Below, piece after piece: positions 12,301 to 23,412 of a DNA stretch of 64,000 bases. Source of the DNA: Parapristionchus giblindavisi (lineage: Eukaryota; Nematoda; Chromadorea; Rhabditida; Diplogasteridae). How positions within the stretch are numbered: position 1 is the stretch's first letter; each line of letters starts with the position of its first letter. The notes below the pieces were generated by a model. It did not search any database. It was given only the letters and a program-made list of their open reading frames with translations, and was not told the DNA's origin. The position numbers and the translations under genes are program-made. Location of the stretch: positions 310,001 through 374,000 of the forward strand of contig CALSFV010000064.1 in assembly GCA_943737045.1 (NCBI GenBank). Reading direction: 5' to 3'.

Positions 12301-15300
12301 TTTCGAGAGATAAGTGAAACTTAAAAATCACAGGTCAACTTTAGTTATCCTACAGACTATAAATGAGCATCGGTAAACAATATTTTGATTGAATTATGTA
12401 TTCCGAATCTCACCATTATCTTCTTCAGTCTATCAACACAAAATATCACCGGAAGTGGAGATTGGGTAGAGGTAGAGAGGGAGAGGGAGTGAGAGATAGA
12501 AACATGTGAAATTGATAAATGGTGAACAAAGAGTGAGACAGGACAGCCTATGATAAGACAGAATCACAGCAAATAATCACAGGGCGACCGATTATACATT
12601 GTATCGATCGATTATTGATTAGTACCATGATCTACTTGGACAACTATAAAGGATAGTACAGTACATGGTCGGGGTAGAGGGAGATCAATTCTACAGGGGC
12701 ATCCGAACGGAAAATTGTAAAATATTGGAAGTGTTTGGAAAGAGAATAAATAGAGTATAGTGTTGATATCCGACTCAAGTAGACCTCATTAATGATTGAA
12801 AGTACGCAAATGGAACAGGTGAAAGTATGGAAATGATAGAGAGAGGGAGAGAGGATGGAGTGGAGAGGGGGGAGAGAAAAAACAGATACTACTATGGGAA
12901 CTGATGAACAAAAACACTTTGATTGAGGCACAAAATATATGAAAACATTAAAGCCTCTATGCCTATATATGACATAACAAAAAAAAACTTGAAATCTATT
13001 ATGAACAATCTTCATCTGATCAAGAACATCTACTGTCTAGCTATCTTCACCCCTTAATTCCCTCACCTCTCTCCCTCTCCCTTCCTTGAATTACAGTCTG
13101 TGTTGTCAGAAATGATCCCCCATTCCTCCTACTTAGAGAACACACAGACAAAGACAGACTGTCGACAGCATAGACGAATTGAACGGTAGAGGAAGAAGGT
13201 AAGGGTAGAAGTTTACAAAGGTAGAGGTAGAGATGTAGAGAGGGAGAGAGGTGGAGGTAGATAGATGGAGAGATGGTGACTGACAGAAAGAACATAAGCA
13301 TCCGGGTAATCAGAGATGGAAAAAAAGTGTGAAAGGACAAATGAGAAATGAGCAGAGACAAGACATTTTTTTGTCCAAAATTGAAGGATGATACAGTACC
13401 ATTCTAAATGAACAATATCCAATCATTACAAACCATGAGCAGTATTCCTTAATTTTGCATACGATATGATAAAACAAGAAATTTTAAAGTCCAAAAAGGA
13501 CAGTATGAGAAGTTTCTAGAAGTACAATTGCTGTGCAAGAAACTTGAGAGAGACGGAGATGCGGAGGCGGAACAGACTGTGCAAGAAGAGTGAGAGAGGG
13601 AGAGGGAGGGAGGAAGAGGGAGAATGAGAGGGAGAGAATAAGGAAGAGAGAGAGAGAGAGTTAGATAGACAGTTACAAACTCTTGAACTGTTTACTGATG
13701 AAACAATACAAGAAGACGATTCTGTCGTAGACTAGTTATATGTAATGATATCTATACTGATAATGACGATATGTTCGAACATTAATTTAAATCTACCGTA
13801 ACCCTCAACACATGGATTAAATAGATAAAATCTCAATTTTCCATCGCTTTCCATTATCGTACATGTGTGTTATTTCCCCAACCTGATATCAACAATAACC
13901 GATAAAAATTCGAGGCCTCAAAAAATTTCCCATCATAATCTACCGTAATCTGACTCATAGATCGAATAGCTAGGTTGTCGGTTTTCAAAATCCGGTTAGG
14001 TTTTTCGCTTTTGTGAAATTTTGGCTCAAAATCAGGGCAGGGTTTTTGATTTTTGTGAAATTTTGGCTCAAAATCCGGTCAGGCTTGGTACTCTGTAACA
14101 TGCTTTTCAACCTATGATCTGACTATGGAGGAGATCTACAGTACCCCTCACTAACCGCAGTGTGAGGGGTGGTGGTGACGTCACTGGCCTCGAATACGGT
14201 AGTCGATCGATATTCTCGATCTCTATCACTCATGGAAGAGGAATCACAATCAGAGACAGGAAGGGATAGAGGATCGAATAGATGATGGACCGAGGACGAA
14301 TCGGATAGTTTCTGCAACTATTCCATCTATATTCATTGAAATAACCACACAAAGGGGCGGAGTTTAGTTTTAAAAGGGGAATGTTGCGTAGAATTCTACG
14401 TTTGTAATCTATTAAAAATGAAATTACGAAGGAGTCGAAAACCCAAAAGGGACAGAATCTAAGAAATTGGTCGTGACTTAAATTGTATGAGTTGTTCTAG
14501 AACACTAAAAAATAATTGAAATTCCAAAAAAGGGCGGAGTCTAAGATAAAGTAGACTTGCTAACCTTTGTGGGTGTGGAGGATGTGGGATGTGATCGCAT
14601 GTGCACCATATCACTCTTGGGAAGGGAAGAGGCGGAACCAGAACGATAGGCAAACGTCTGAATGAAGAAAGAATAATAATTAAAGAAGCCATATTATGTT
14701 AATGAACAGATTAGAAACAGAATGGAATCGATTACTATTTTATTGTAAAAAATTCTTTGTTAGACTCTAGCTGACTTTCCAGAGCACGACTTCGAAAGAG
14801 TAAAAAAGGGATGGCCAAATTGTGTCTTCATTATATAAGAAAATCTGTTGTGATTCTCTCATATGTCATACATAATCGGTCTAGACAAGACAGAGTGGAA
14901 TATGAAAAAGACGACAGAGATTTATAATGATCACAAGGGGATTGGACAATTATTAATGAGATAGAGAAACATTAAACCAAATCTTTTTTCACATTAATCT
15001 TCAAAACAACCAAGGAAAGATTAAGGTTCGATAACTCCAGAAAAAACATTGATCTTTAATTAAATTCAAAGATCAAAGTTCAAAGATCAAAGTTCAAAGA
15101 TCAAAGTTGAAACCTGTTTGTCAACTGGAGACGACATAAGTGAGGAGGTTCCTCCTCCACTCACATTTCGTAGATCAAAGAGGGAATCATCAAGAGAGAC
15201 AGGAGAAACGAATGATGATGAGAAGAACATACTGTTGTCACCCTTAATGTATCGATCAATTAAATATGAAGGGATACGTAGACAATATCAAAAAAAAAAG

Positions 15301-18189
15301 ATGCTGTATGGTCAAAAGAGCAGCACAAAATAATAGAACTCATCATGTTAGATTCATTTTGCTCAATATGGAACACTGCAAGTGTCATGAATCGACAGTT
15401 CTGGTGTGGTAATATTTTATGATTTCAAGGTGTTGGACAATAATTTAATACGATACTACTCAATAAAAACAATGATGGCAGTGGTGAATCTTATTTAAGA
15501 ATGACAAGATATTTCCAATGACACATGTCATTTTGATTAGCGAGCTGACCCTTTCATGAAGCAATAATAGATTGTTCCGATAATGAATCATAACAATTAA
15601 GCAATAGAAAAATGTTATTAGAATACACGATCCACTTTTCGATATTGGCTTTAAAGACTAATGCGAGCAAGATTCAGGACGACAAAGAGGTCGTTTAGAC
15701 GTGAGAATGAAAATATTATCGCTCCTTCAAGTTTAGCACCCAAGTTTCTCACACTAATTAAAGAATTGTCTACTTCAACTGCAAAAGTTACTCAAGAAGG
15801 CTTAGTATGCAAGATATACAATAGCATAGATAGGTTTGATGATCATTCATCACTAACTTGTTATCAACAAAGTCCTCAAGTACAATTACACTCTATTTCT
15901 AGCCTCTTCCCACTCAGTCTAACAATGTCCACCCACAGCACTAATTGGCCTGCTATTTTTGACCTTACACCAGATATACGAAACACTTACTGGCTCCTAG
16001 AACGTAAGAAAAGATCAAAACCAACTTGTCAAATGGATAAAAATACAAATTCTTACCTCAGATGGTCGTTTCTTGTATAGGAACGAGACAAGACGGGGCC
16101 GTTCCGTTGGTTCCTCAGATTTCGATCGAACATCGTCGTCAATGCGCGATGTCGACGGCGTTTCGTCGTCCTGCATCGACGGAAATCCGTGAAAAGGCGC
16201 GCAAAACGGCAAGAAATGAGCGGAATCGCGATGCCGCGCACTTTTCACGTTATCGATCCCATGCAAAGATTGCATACCGTATACTAGATTTGATTGACGC
16301 GCAATCCGAAACTAACTTTCTTTCGCTTTTGAAAATTATTTTGAAAATTTTATTAAATTTAAATTTTAAATTTAACCGGATAATCATTGCCGAAGAAAAC
16401 AGGTTGATCTGAGTAAAGTTTGTCCAAACTGCCTACACTTTCGTGCTTGATTCGAGTGACATTGGGATGACGACCAATTACTATACCGTCGTTTGACTGT
16501 AATTATGGAAAGCATTTAGCTAAAATAATAATTGATGGTTCAAAAGATTCGGAGCATTTCAGGTCACATCGATATAATGAATCGATCACGATAGTTCATA
16601 ATTTGTAGATATATTAATGGAATATCGATAATCAATAAATACAAAAAAATACAAACTTCATCGTCGGATTCGTCAGAAGAGTCTGGGGCATCAGGTTTTC
16701 GAACAGGAAGAGGAATAACTTCTATTGGATGTGACATCTGAAACGAAATCGGATTAGGACAGGCAAACAAATAACATGAAAGTACTTATCGATTGGAATG
16801 AAATGATCTACCATATTGAATCGTCTTATAGTATATACAGTCTACAGCACTACCGTACCTTTCTAATCTGATCTTCCTTCTCCTTTCTCAATTGTCTACT
16901 CTGAGGTGAGAGTACTCTTCGTGTTGGAGGATGTCTCGGACTGATGGGTAGACGATGTCCACGAGAACGAGGAGATAGTGGAGATGGAGGCATCTGGAGT
17001 AATCAACCAATAATCAGTAATATGCATCCAATCAATCAATAATCACTACGGTACTATTTAATTTTTCCAATAACGAAATATGTTCCACGATTTCCTTAAA
17101 TTCTAAAGATCATCTAATCCATAGTGTTCTGTGTATTCAACTCAATATGAAACCAATTGGCTAACAAGGGGCGAGAATCAACTCGTCCTGGAATTATGAG
17201 ATGTCAATAGCATAAAGCGAAACTGTTTTGCAAAAGTCCTTAATCGGCATGAGCTTATGAAATTTAGTGAATTTCTACACAAACCATCCGGATGGCCTGG
17301 TGGACTCATCTTTTGTCTCCCATAGTAAGATCACTGGTAGTCCAATGGATAAAATCTTTGCTCTAACAATTCAAAAAATGCGATAAAAATATTTTCGATC
17401 TGTTTGCTGATCTTTTAAAAATATAAAAAAGATTATGCCAAGGTGAGGGATCGAACTCATGTCCATCAAAATTAAGACCCACCCCTTGTAAAATCAAAAT
17501 GAACATACCGTAGTCAGTACTTGTTTGGTCCCTTCCTCATACGGTACCGAAATCCTCAGATTGGTCTTGTCCTTTCTCGGATGTAGTTTCGGTGGTTCAG
17601 GAGAGATCGGAGTGCGCGTGGCCACGGGTGGAGGGGACGGAGCCTTCCCAGGAGGACTCAACGATGCTGTAGCACACAATGGAGGATGATCATCAAAGAT
17701 ACTTTTGGGAGGTGATGGAGTAATCGATACTTCATCATCCGTATGTACCGTAATCGGTTTCGTGATCGGCACGGGACCAGCTACCGTACTCTCATCGAAG
17801 AATGATTGTTTCTTCGAAGGAGAGAGCGGATTAGGAGAGTCGGATCTCGATTCAGGCTTTGGGGGTTCAGAGATGGTGTTAGGTATTGGTATATCGCTCA
17901 CGCGTTTCGGTTCATCACTTGGTTTTCTCGGTTCTGCACCATGGGTTCCCGAATCTTTCTTGTATTTCTCTACAACGGCGTCAGTGATCTTTTCAACGAC
18001 GCTTTGGACCGAGTCCCGTAACGATATTGGAGATACGGTAGGGGTGACGATTATCGATTGAGAAGAGGCAGGGCATGATACTGGACCGGAACGGTTTATT
18101 GATTGATTCTGATCTACATCGATCTTGAGTGGATCAGCAGATGAAGATTTCTTTCTTGTTGTTTCTGACGATGCTGGGGTATGATTCAT
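9333..18189 (-). CDS. Ser/Pro-rich protein with C-terminal C2-like domain (3' end not found)
   Basis: Exons from 5' to 3': 18189-17509, 16993-16859, 16737-16657, 16170-16057, 14657-14565, 14311-14156, 12172-12075, 11836-11638, 11376-11223, 11012-10938, 10814-10724, 10480-10334, 9443-9333. All phases agree, giving at least 711 residues. Residues 1 to about 570 are rich in Ser, Pro and Thr, with basic and acidic patches and polyproline (PAPPPPQLP), probably disordered. From about residue 580 (GDLRVIEVLRVKILQIKG) a beta-rich segment resembles a C2 domain: PIFIVAKLD, a helix-like SARPVGMASI, then MCLPLNVV and GQICLDIKR. C2 domains with such tails occur in RasGAP and SYD-1/SYDE-type RhoGAP signalling proteins, which is my best but weak guess. 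The start is the first in-frame ATG after TTCAG at 18195-18199, a possible trans-splice site. The last exon ends in phase 2 with donor GTGAGT and I could not find the next exon, so any catalytic domain is missing. Confidence 0.72.
11638..11836 (-). other. Exon encoding repeated S/T-P-x-V-L-S motifs
   Basis: Eighth exon of the C2-like gene. Its protein carries SPTVLSTT and STVLSPST, and the DNA under both is the 11-mer CTACCGTACTC. It is a low-complexity Ser/Pro/Thr stretch ending in a lysine cluster (KSKSKKK), which could act as a basic localisation or phosphate-binding patch; that role is inference. Confidence 0.6.
12828..13675. repeat. GA-rich low-complexity tracts inside an intron
   Basis: Purine-rich runs at about 12836-12880, 13190-13280 and 13560-13662 are made of GAGAGGG and GAGAGA words. 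They lie in the 2-kb intron between exons 14311-14156 and 12172-12075 of the C2-like gene and explain the Ser/Leu-rich minus-strand frames there. Confidence 0.6.
13958..14115 (+). repeat. Dispersed repeat family A, second copy
   Basis: Starts TAGATCGAATAGCTAGGTT and ends GCTTTTCAACCTA, with two or three internal blocks of GGCTCAAAATC(C/A)GG. It is shorter than the copy at 6684-6891 by about one internal block. It sits in an intron of the C2-like gene about 40 nt from exon 14311-14156. Confidence 0.65.
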
Positions 18190-18864
18190 TTTGCATCTGA
18201 ACATTATCGATTCATTATTGATCTAATCATATCTATTCAGGGTGTAATGTTCTATCGATAGGGAACAAAGAAATAATGTGTGAAATAAAGAGATCGTATG
18301 GAATGATTAAAGCGTGGAAAATTTGCTCGACATCGGGGCGTTATCTGACTCCAAAAAACTTTGTGAAATTTTCACCAAGTTATTATGAACTATCGTGACG
18401 TCGAGCAAATTTTCAAGACCTTTACAGAAGCTGCGTGGAAAGAAGGAATCAATGAGAAAGAACAGATGCATCAGAAAAAGATGATATGATGATAATTTTT
18501 GCTGCTTTGTCATGATTTTGCCATGTCAATGAAACTAATCGATAAGGTCACACGAATACTTTGATGACAATACTCAGCGAAAATGAGATATCGGAGTCAA
18601 AATATAATGGAAGAGATCTTCTGAATGAACCTCAAGAATAATATCTTCAAATCTAAAGCACATAATCAATCAATAAACTCTTGAAAGCGCAAAATCGATC
18701 AATACATCAAATATCTCATCCATTATCGAAAGTGTAATGATAAAATGAAGAGAAGATCAAAAAGGAGAAGAGAAGAGTGAAATTAAGGGATAGTAAATCA
18801 GTGGAAATGATGGTGTAGTGAGATAGCTACATTTGGAATGAGAGAGGGATAGAGGTAGAGGTAG

Positions 18865-19022
18865 AGGGATAGGGAGAGGGAGAGGGAGAGGGAGAGGGAG
18901 AGGGAGAGGGAGAGGGAGAGGGAGAGGGAGAGGGAGAGGGAGAGGGAGAGGGAGAGGGAGAGGGAGAGGGAGAGGGAGAGGGAGAGGGAGAGGGAGAGGG
19001 AGAGGGAGAGGGAGAGGGAGAG
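18865..19022 (+). repeat. (GAGAGG)n microsatellite
   Basis: About 25 uninterrupted copies of a purine-only hexamer. The complementary pyrimidine tract (CTCCCT)n lies on the same strand at 19159-19215, so the two can pair as a hairpin with a loop of about 140 nt. Confidence 0.95.
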
Positions 19023-19158
19023 ATACAAAAGTGATTAAAAGTGATAAAAGATAGTGAAACTGTCGAGAAATCTCTTCAATTAGGATACTTTTCACACTGC
19101 AAAAACGTATGATTAATCTGAGAACTTTTGGATAGAATCTACTATGTTTCTCCTCATA

Positions 19159-19215
19159 TCTCCCTCTCCCTCTCCCTCTCCCTCTCCCTCTCCCTCTCCC
19201 TCTCCCTCTCCCTCT
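19159..19215 (+). repeat. (CTCCCT)n microsatellite, inverted relative to 18865-19022
   Basis: About nine copies of CTCCCT, the reverse complement of the GAGAGG hexamer 140 nt upstream. A degenerate GA-rich tract continues to about 19590 with a stepwise drift away from the hexamer. Confidence 0.9.
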
Positions 19216-20824
19216 CCTTATCATCATTATAAAAGGGAGAGGGAGAGATTGTGGTCGGACCGGAAGTGTGAAATCGATTGATTAGTGTGTTGCTCATACA
19301 TGCAATTGACTGATATGAAGACGAAGATGGAGAGATTGGGAGGGGGAAGAAATGGATAGGGGATGGGAGTGGGAGAGATGGAGGGGGAGAGGAAGAGAGT
19401 TAGGAATAGGGAGAGGACGAGGTAGAGAAAGAAGAGAGGTAGGAAGAGGAAGAGGGAGAGGTAGAGAAAAAGAGGTAGACGGAGAGAGGAGGGAGAGGAA
19501 GAAGTGTAGAGAGAGAGGTAGAGGGAAAGGTAGACAAGTATGGGAGGAATGGAATGTGATTTGATAGAGTAGAAGGATAGGTAGATAAAGGAAGAGATAG
19601 AGATATCATTGAATGATTCATTTATTGATCGATTAAATAATTAGACGTCACAGTTCTATATGATTTAATGAAGATTTAAATAACCATTTAGTTGTTCTGA
19701 TATGAAGTCATGATGAGAAAATGAATTCAGAATGTACACAAATATGAAAATTTTTATTTCTTTTTTTAACAAAGCACACAAAAAATTGAACTAGAAACTT
19801 CATGAAAAAAATGATAGTGTCAGGTTTCATTCTACAATAATCAAGGCTTCTGCAGATTCCGAAGTCGCTTTTTTCTTATTAAAGGTTTAAGTCTCTCGAA
19901 TATTTTCGTGAACAAACTGTGAGGTCAGAAACATTGGAAAAAGAATTCTGAACACCGTACTCTATTTATTTTATACTGATTCGGAATAGCTTGAAACAAT
20001 AATCATGCCCGTATAGGGAAAGGTGCACTTTTTGAAAATTGACGAATTTCGGCAATTGGTTCCGAATTTGCGGCAAATGGGTGAAGACGTCGAACGTTAA
20101 TCATTGTGCTATGGAGTAGCTCATGAGGGATTTATATGAATATTGACGGGTCTCCATCTTTAATATGCTGAAGAATAGTAAGTGATATGATACACTGATA
20201 TCATATCTATCTACTCAACAATTGAGGTAAAACGAGGACGAGGAGTGTTTTTTCCTTTCGCTACTTTTGAACTGAGTACATATACTTGATCAAGAGTGTC
20301 ATTCTTTCTGGTGAAGTTCTTCGTAATATTGATTAGCCTCATTGATAAGAATGATGCACACATCCGAGATCAAATGTACGTAGATATCCATTAATAAAGA
20401 CAAAGAGATAAGTGATTAAGAACGACAAATGATCAAACAATCTTTCAGTGGAGACTGTTGATGAAGAAAGAGTGAAAAATCTTCGTAGATACTCGCGTGA
20501 AAACATTAATTGAATAAACGATTATTCTCTTTCATTTTAAAATCATGCAGAGAAATGATTCAATAATGAGTCCGTATCCATGAAGCTTTTGTCCGGCAAA
20601 TGTGGCATCACAATTGGCAGAGGTCTTTGTCAAAAATCCTTTACGCTTGTAATTTGTCGATAAATTGTTTGTCTTCACAGATACGAACCCAGAAAAGACT
20701 GATAATGTGCTTATGACTATTGTTGGTGAATAACAAACGATTATCATTTATAAAATGAATGAATAATAATGTAAAAGTAATAAACGAAAGTGCCATCTAT
20801 CCATTTAGTCAAAATGGATGAATG

Positions 20825-21235
20825 AGAGGTATTGTGAGAGTGAGAGAGGGAAAGAGATAGAGGGGGAAGAGAGAGAATGTGGGTTAAAGTGTGTAAAAGG
20901 TGTGAGAAGAATAGTAGAGAAAACTATATCATTAACTTCGGTAGAAGGCAGGGAGGAGAGATTGAGAGAGGTAGGGAGAGAGATAGGGGTAAAGGTAGAG
21001 AGATAAGTAGAGGTAGAGACTACGAGAAAAGAAAATGAGATGTAGGATTTAGAAAGTATACCTGGGAAGGTCATGTAAGGGAGTGGTAGTAAAGAGGATG
21101 AAAAAAGATTAACGGTTGGGAAAGAGAGGGGTGGACTAAGAAGGGGAGAGGGGAGGAGATGGACAGGCAAGGAGAGAAAGAGAGGGAGGAGGATTTGGGA
21201 AGGAGAGAGAGGGAAAGACAGTAAGATAGAGAGTG
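20825..21235 (+). repeat. GA-rich degenerate low-complexity tract
   Basis: Irregular AGAGAGG/GGAGAG words. It leads into the 26-bp minisatellite that starts near 21331, and may be its decayed flank. No coding interpretation is warranted. Confidence 0.6.
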
Positions 21236-21330
21236 AAAGATATTCACTCTTATGTATTATGATTCATTTGGGAAGGAAAAGCTTTAAGTTGGCGAGTAAT
21301 ATGGAGAGGTACATAGAGGAAGATGGAGGG

Positions 21331-22199
21331 AGGAGAAGAAGAAGAGGGGAAGAGGAGAGAGGAGAAGAAGAGGGGAAGAGGAGAGAGAAGAAGAAGAGGG
21401 GAAGAGGAGAGAGGAGAAGAAGAGGGGAAGAGGAGAGAGGAGAAGAAGAGGGGAAGAGGAGAGAGGAGAAGAAGAGGGGAAGAGGAGAGAGGAGAAGAAG
21501 AGGGGAAGAGGAGAGAGGAGAAGAAGAGGGGAAGAGGAGAGAGGAGAAGAAGAGGGGAAGAGGAGAGAGGAGAAGAAGAGGGGAAGAGGAGAGAGGAGAA
21601 GAAGAGGGGAAGAGGAGAGAGAAGAAGAAGAGGGGAAGAGGAGAGAGGAGAAGAAGAGGGGAAGAGGAGAGAGGAGAAGAAGAGGGGAAGAGGAGAGAGG
21701 AGAAGAAGAGGGGAAGAGGAGAGAGGAGAAGAAGAGGGGAAGAGGAGAGAGGAGAAGAAGAGGGGAAGAGGAGAGAGGAGAAGAAGAGGGGAAGAGGAGA
21801 GAGGAGAAGAAGAGGGGAAGAGGAGAGAGGAGAAGAAGAGGGGAAGAGGAGAGAGGAGAAGAAGAGGGGAAGAGGAGAGAGGAGAAGAAGAGGGGAAGAG
21901 GAGAGAGGAGAAGAAGAGGGGAAGAGGAGAGAGGAGAAGAAGAGGGGAAGAGGAGAGAGGAGAAGAAGAGGGGAAGAGGAGAGAGGAGAAGAAGAGGGGA
22001 AGAGGAGAGAGGAGAAGAAGAGGGGAAGAGGAGAGAGGAGAAGAAGAGGGGAAGAGGAGAGAGGAGAAGAAGAGGGGAAGAGGAGAGAGGAGAAGAAGAG
22101 GGGGAGAGGAGAGAGGAGAAGAAGAGGGGAAGAGGTGAGAGGAGAAGAAGAGGGGAAGAGGAGAGAGGAGAAGAAGAGGGGAAGAGGAGAGAGGAGAGG
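21331..22199 (+). repeat. 26-bp purine-only minisatellite, about 33 copies
   Basis: The unit, read from GGAGAAGAAGAGGGGAAG then AGGAGAGA, is 26 bp of A and G only and is repeated with few changes (for example GGAGAGA to GAGAGA near 21385 and 21625, and single-base variants near 22105 and 22136). Because 26 is not a multiple of three, all frames of the array lack stops, which creates long open frames of Arg/Glu/Lys on one strand and Ser/Leu/Pro on the other. These are artefacts. Confidence 0.95.
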
Positions 22200-22508
22200 G
22201 AAGAAGAGGGTGCAAAAAATAACGATGAGACATGGAGATTTCGTGTTCGATGTGCTAAACTAACTCATATACATTCATCTCATCCCAATGTACTCGTTAT
22301 TAACGATATTGTCTGAGAAAATGTAAATACTTGCATAAGAAAATGACAAAATGTATGTTAATATCGAGATAACGGTCGCCTGCACTCTCTCGCCTAACTC
22401 TCGATTACCTCTCCACTTCCTCACACCTAACCCGCCTGATCTTCGCCGCGCTGACTTGATATTTAAAAGAGATCGCAGCATAGTTTCTGGACTATGAATA
22501 GTCGCAAG

Positions 22509-23045
22509 CAGGGTTGGGATTTTGTGTTTTGTGTTTTGTGTTTATTGGGGATTTCAAGGTCTTTGACACAAAAAATTTTGTGTCAAAATTTTGTGTAAAT
22601 GAGACACAAAATAACACAAAAAAATTAGCATCAATTTTCTGATTTTACAAGATTTTCAGGAAGAAAATCGATGATATTAGTCGTTCCGTATAGTAAAATT
22701 TTATCTGCAAAATTGTAAATTTTGCAACGATCGGATAATTTCGGTCTAGAATTTCCTTTTATCAGTAATTTGAAGCTTGCTATCTCCGTTTTCGTTCAGC
22801 CGAATACCAGACTCATAGGTTTCTCGGCGGATGTTCTTTTTTTAACTGATATTACATGCTGTTTTGTTCGCCTTGAAGTTCTATACTGAAAAAATACCTT
22901 TTTATTAGCCATAAACTTGCTCAAATCTAGAGAACAATATTTTTGTGTTTTTTTTGTGTTTTGTGTACACAAAAAATATTTTTGTGTTTTTTGTGTACAC
23001 AAAATTTTTGTGTCAAAAAAAAAAACGTTTTGTGTCCCAGCCCTG
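22509..23045. mobile_element. hAT-like non-autonomous element or relic with TTTTGTG repeats
   Basis: The ends form short inverted repeats: CAGGGTTGGGA at the left and TCCCAGCCCTG at the right. Inner flanks are built from TTTTGTGT words on both sides (CACAAAA in complement), so the whole 0.54 kb can fold back. CAGGG ends are typical of hAT superfamily transposons. I see no transposase and no clear 8-bp target duplication, so the assignment is tentative. Confidence 0.5.
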
Positions 23046-23412
23046 GCACCCCCCCCTCGCAAGTGATTTTTAAGCGCTCAATACCTCATTTTCACATTTA
23101 TCCTAACTCTCTCTCATCTACATTATATCTCTTTTGTGCTTTCTCGTCTATTATCTTTCACTACCTCAGCACTTTACCCTCTGGTCTTCGTCTTGCTGAT
23201 TTTACACTTCGCAGCAATTAGCCTTTCCACGAGAAAGGTGAAAACATGGAAGTAAATATAAATTACAATCGTATCAATAAATACAGAATTTTAAAAGTCA
23301 ATGTGATGTGAGCATTCAGTTCATACTTTATTATCTCCCGTATATCATCAGTACATATCATCACCTAATCAATAGCTAGTAATCAATAATCATGAATAAT
23401 CAGATGAATCAA

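Larger units (their letters stand above)
18245..23400. other. Intergenic stretch dominated by simple sequence
   Basis: No exon chain found on either strand between the 5' end of the C2-like gene and the 3' end of the cathepsin gene. It contains an imperfect inverted repeat (about 18315-18414, arms around GAAAATTTGCTCGAC), several microsatellites, a long minisatellite and a hAT-like relic, listed separately. Long open frames here are by-products of repeats. Confidence 0.6.

Noticed and set aside
18757..19227. Minus-strand frames of Pro/Leu or Ser/Leu repeats
   Set aside because: Products of the (GAGAGG)n microsatellite.
21250..22263. Very long open frames (about 270-334 residues) on both strands
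   Set aside because: They lie in a 26-bp purine minisatellite with no stop in any frame; the protein is a simple Arg/Glu/Lys or Ser/Leu/Pro repeat.
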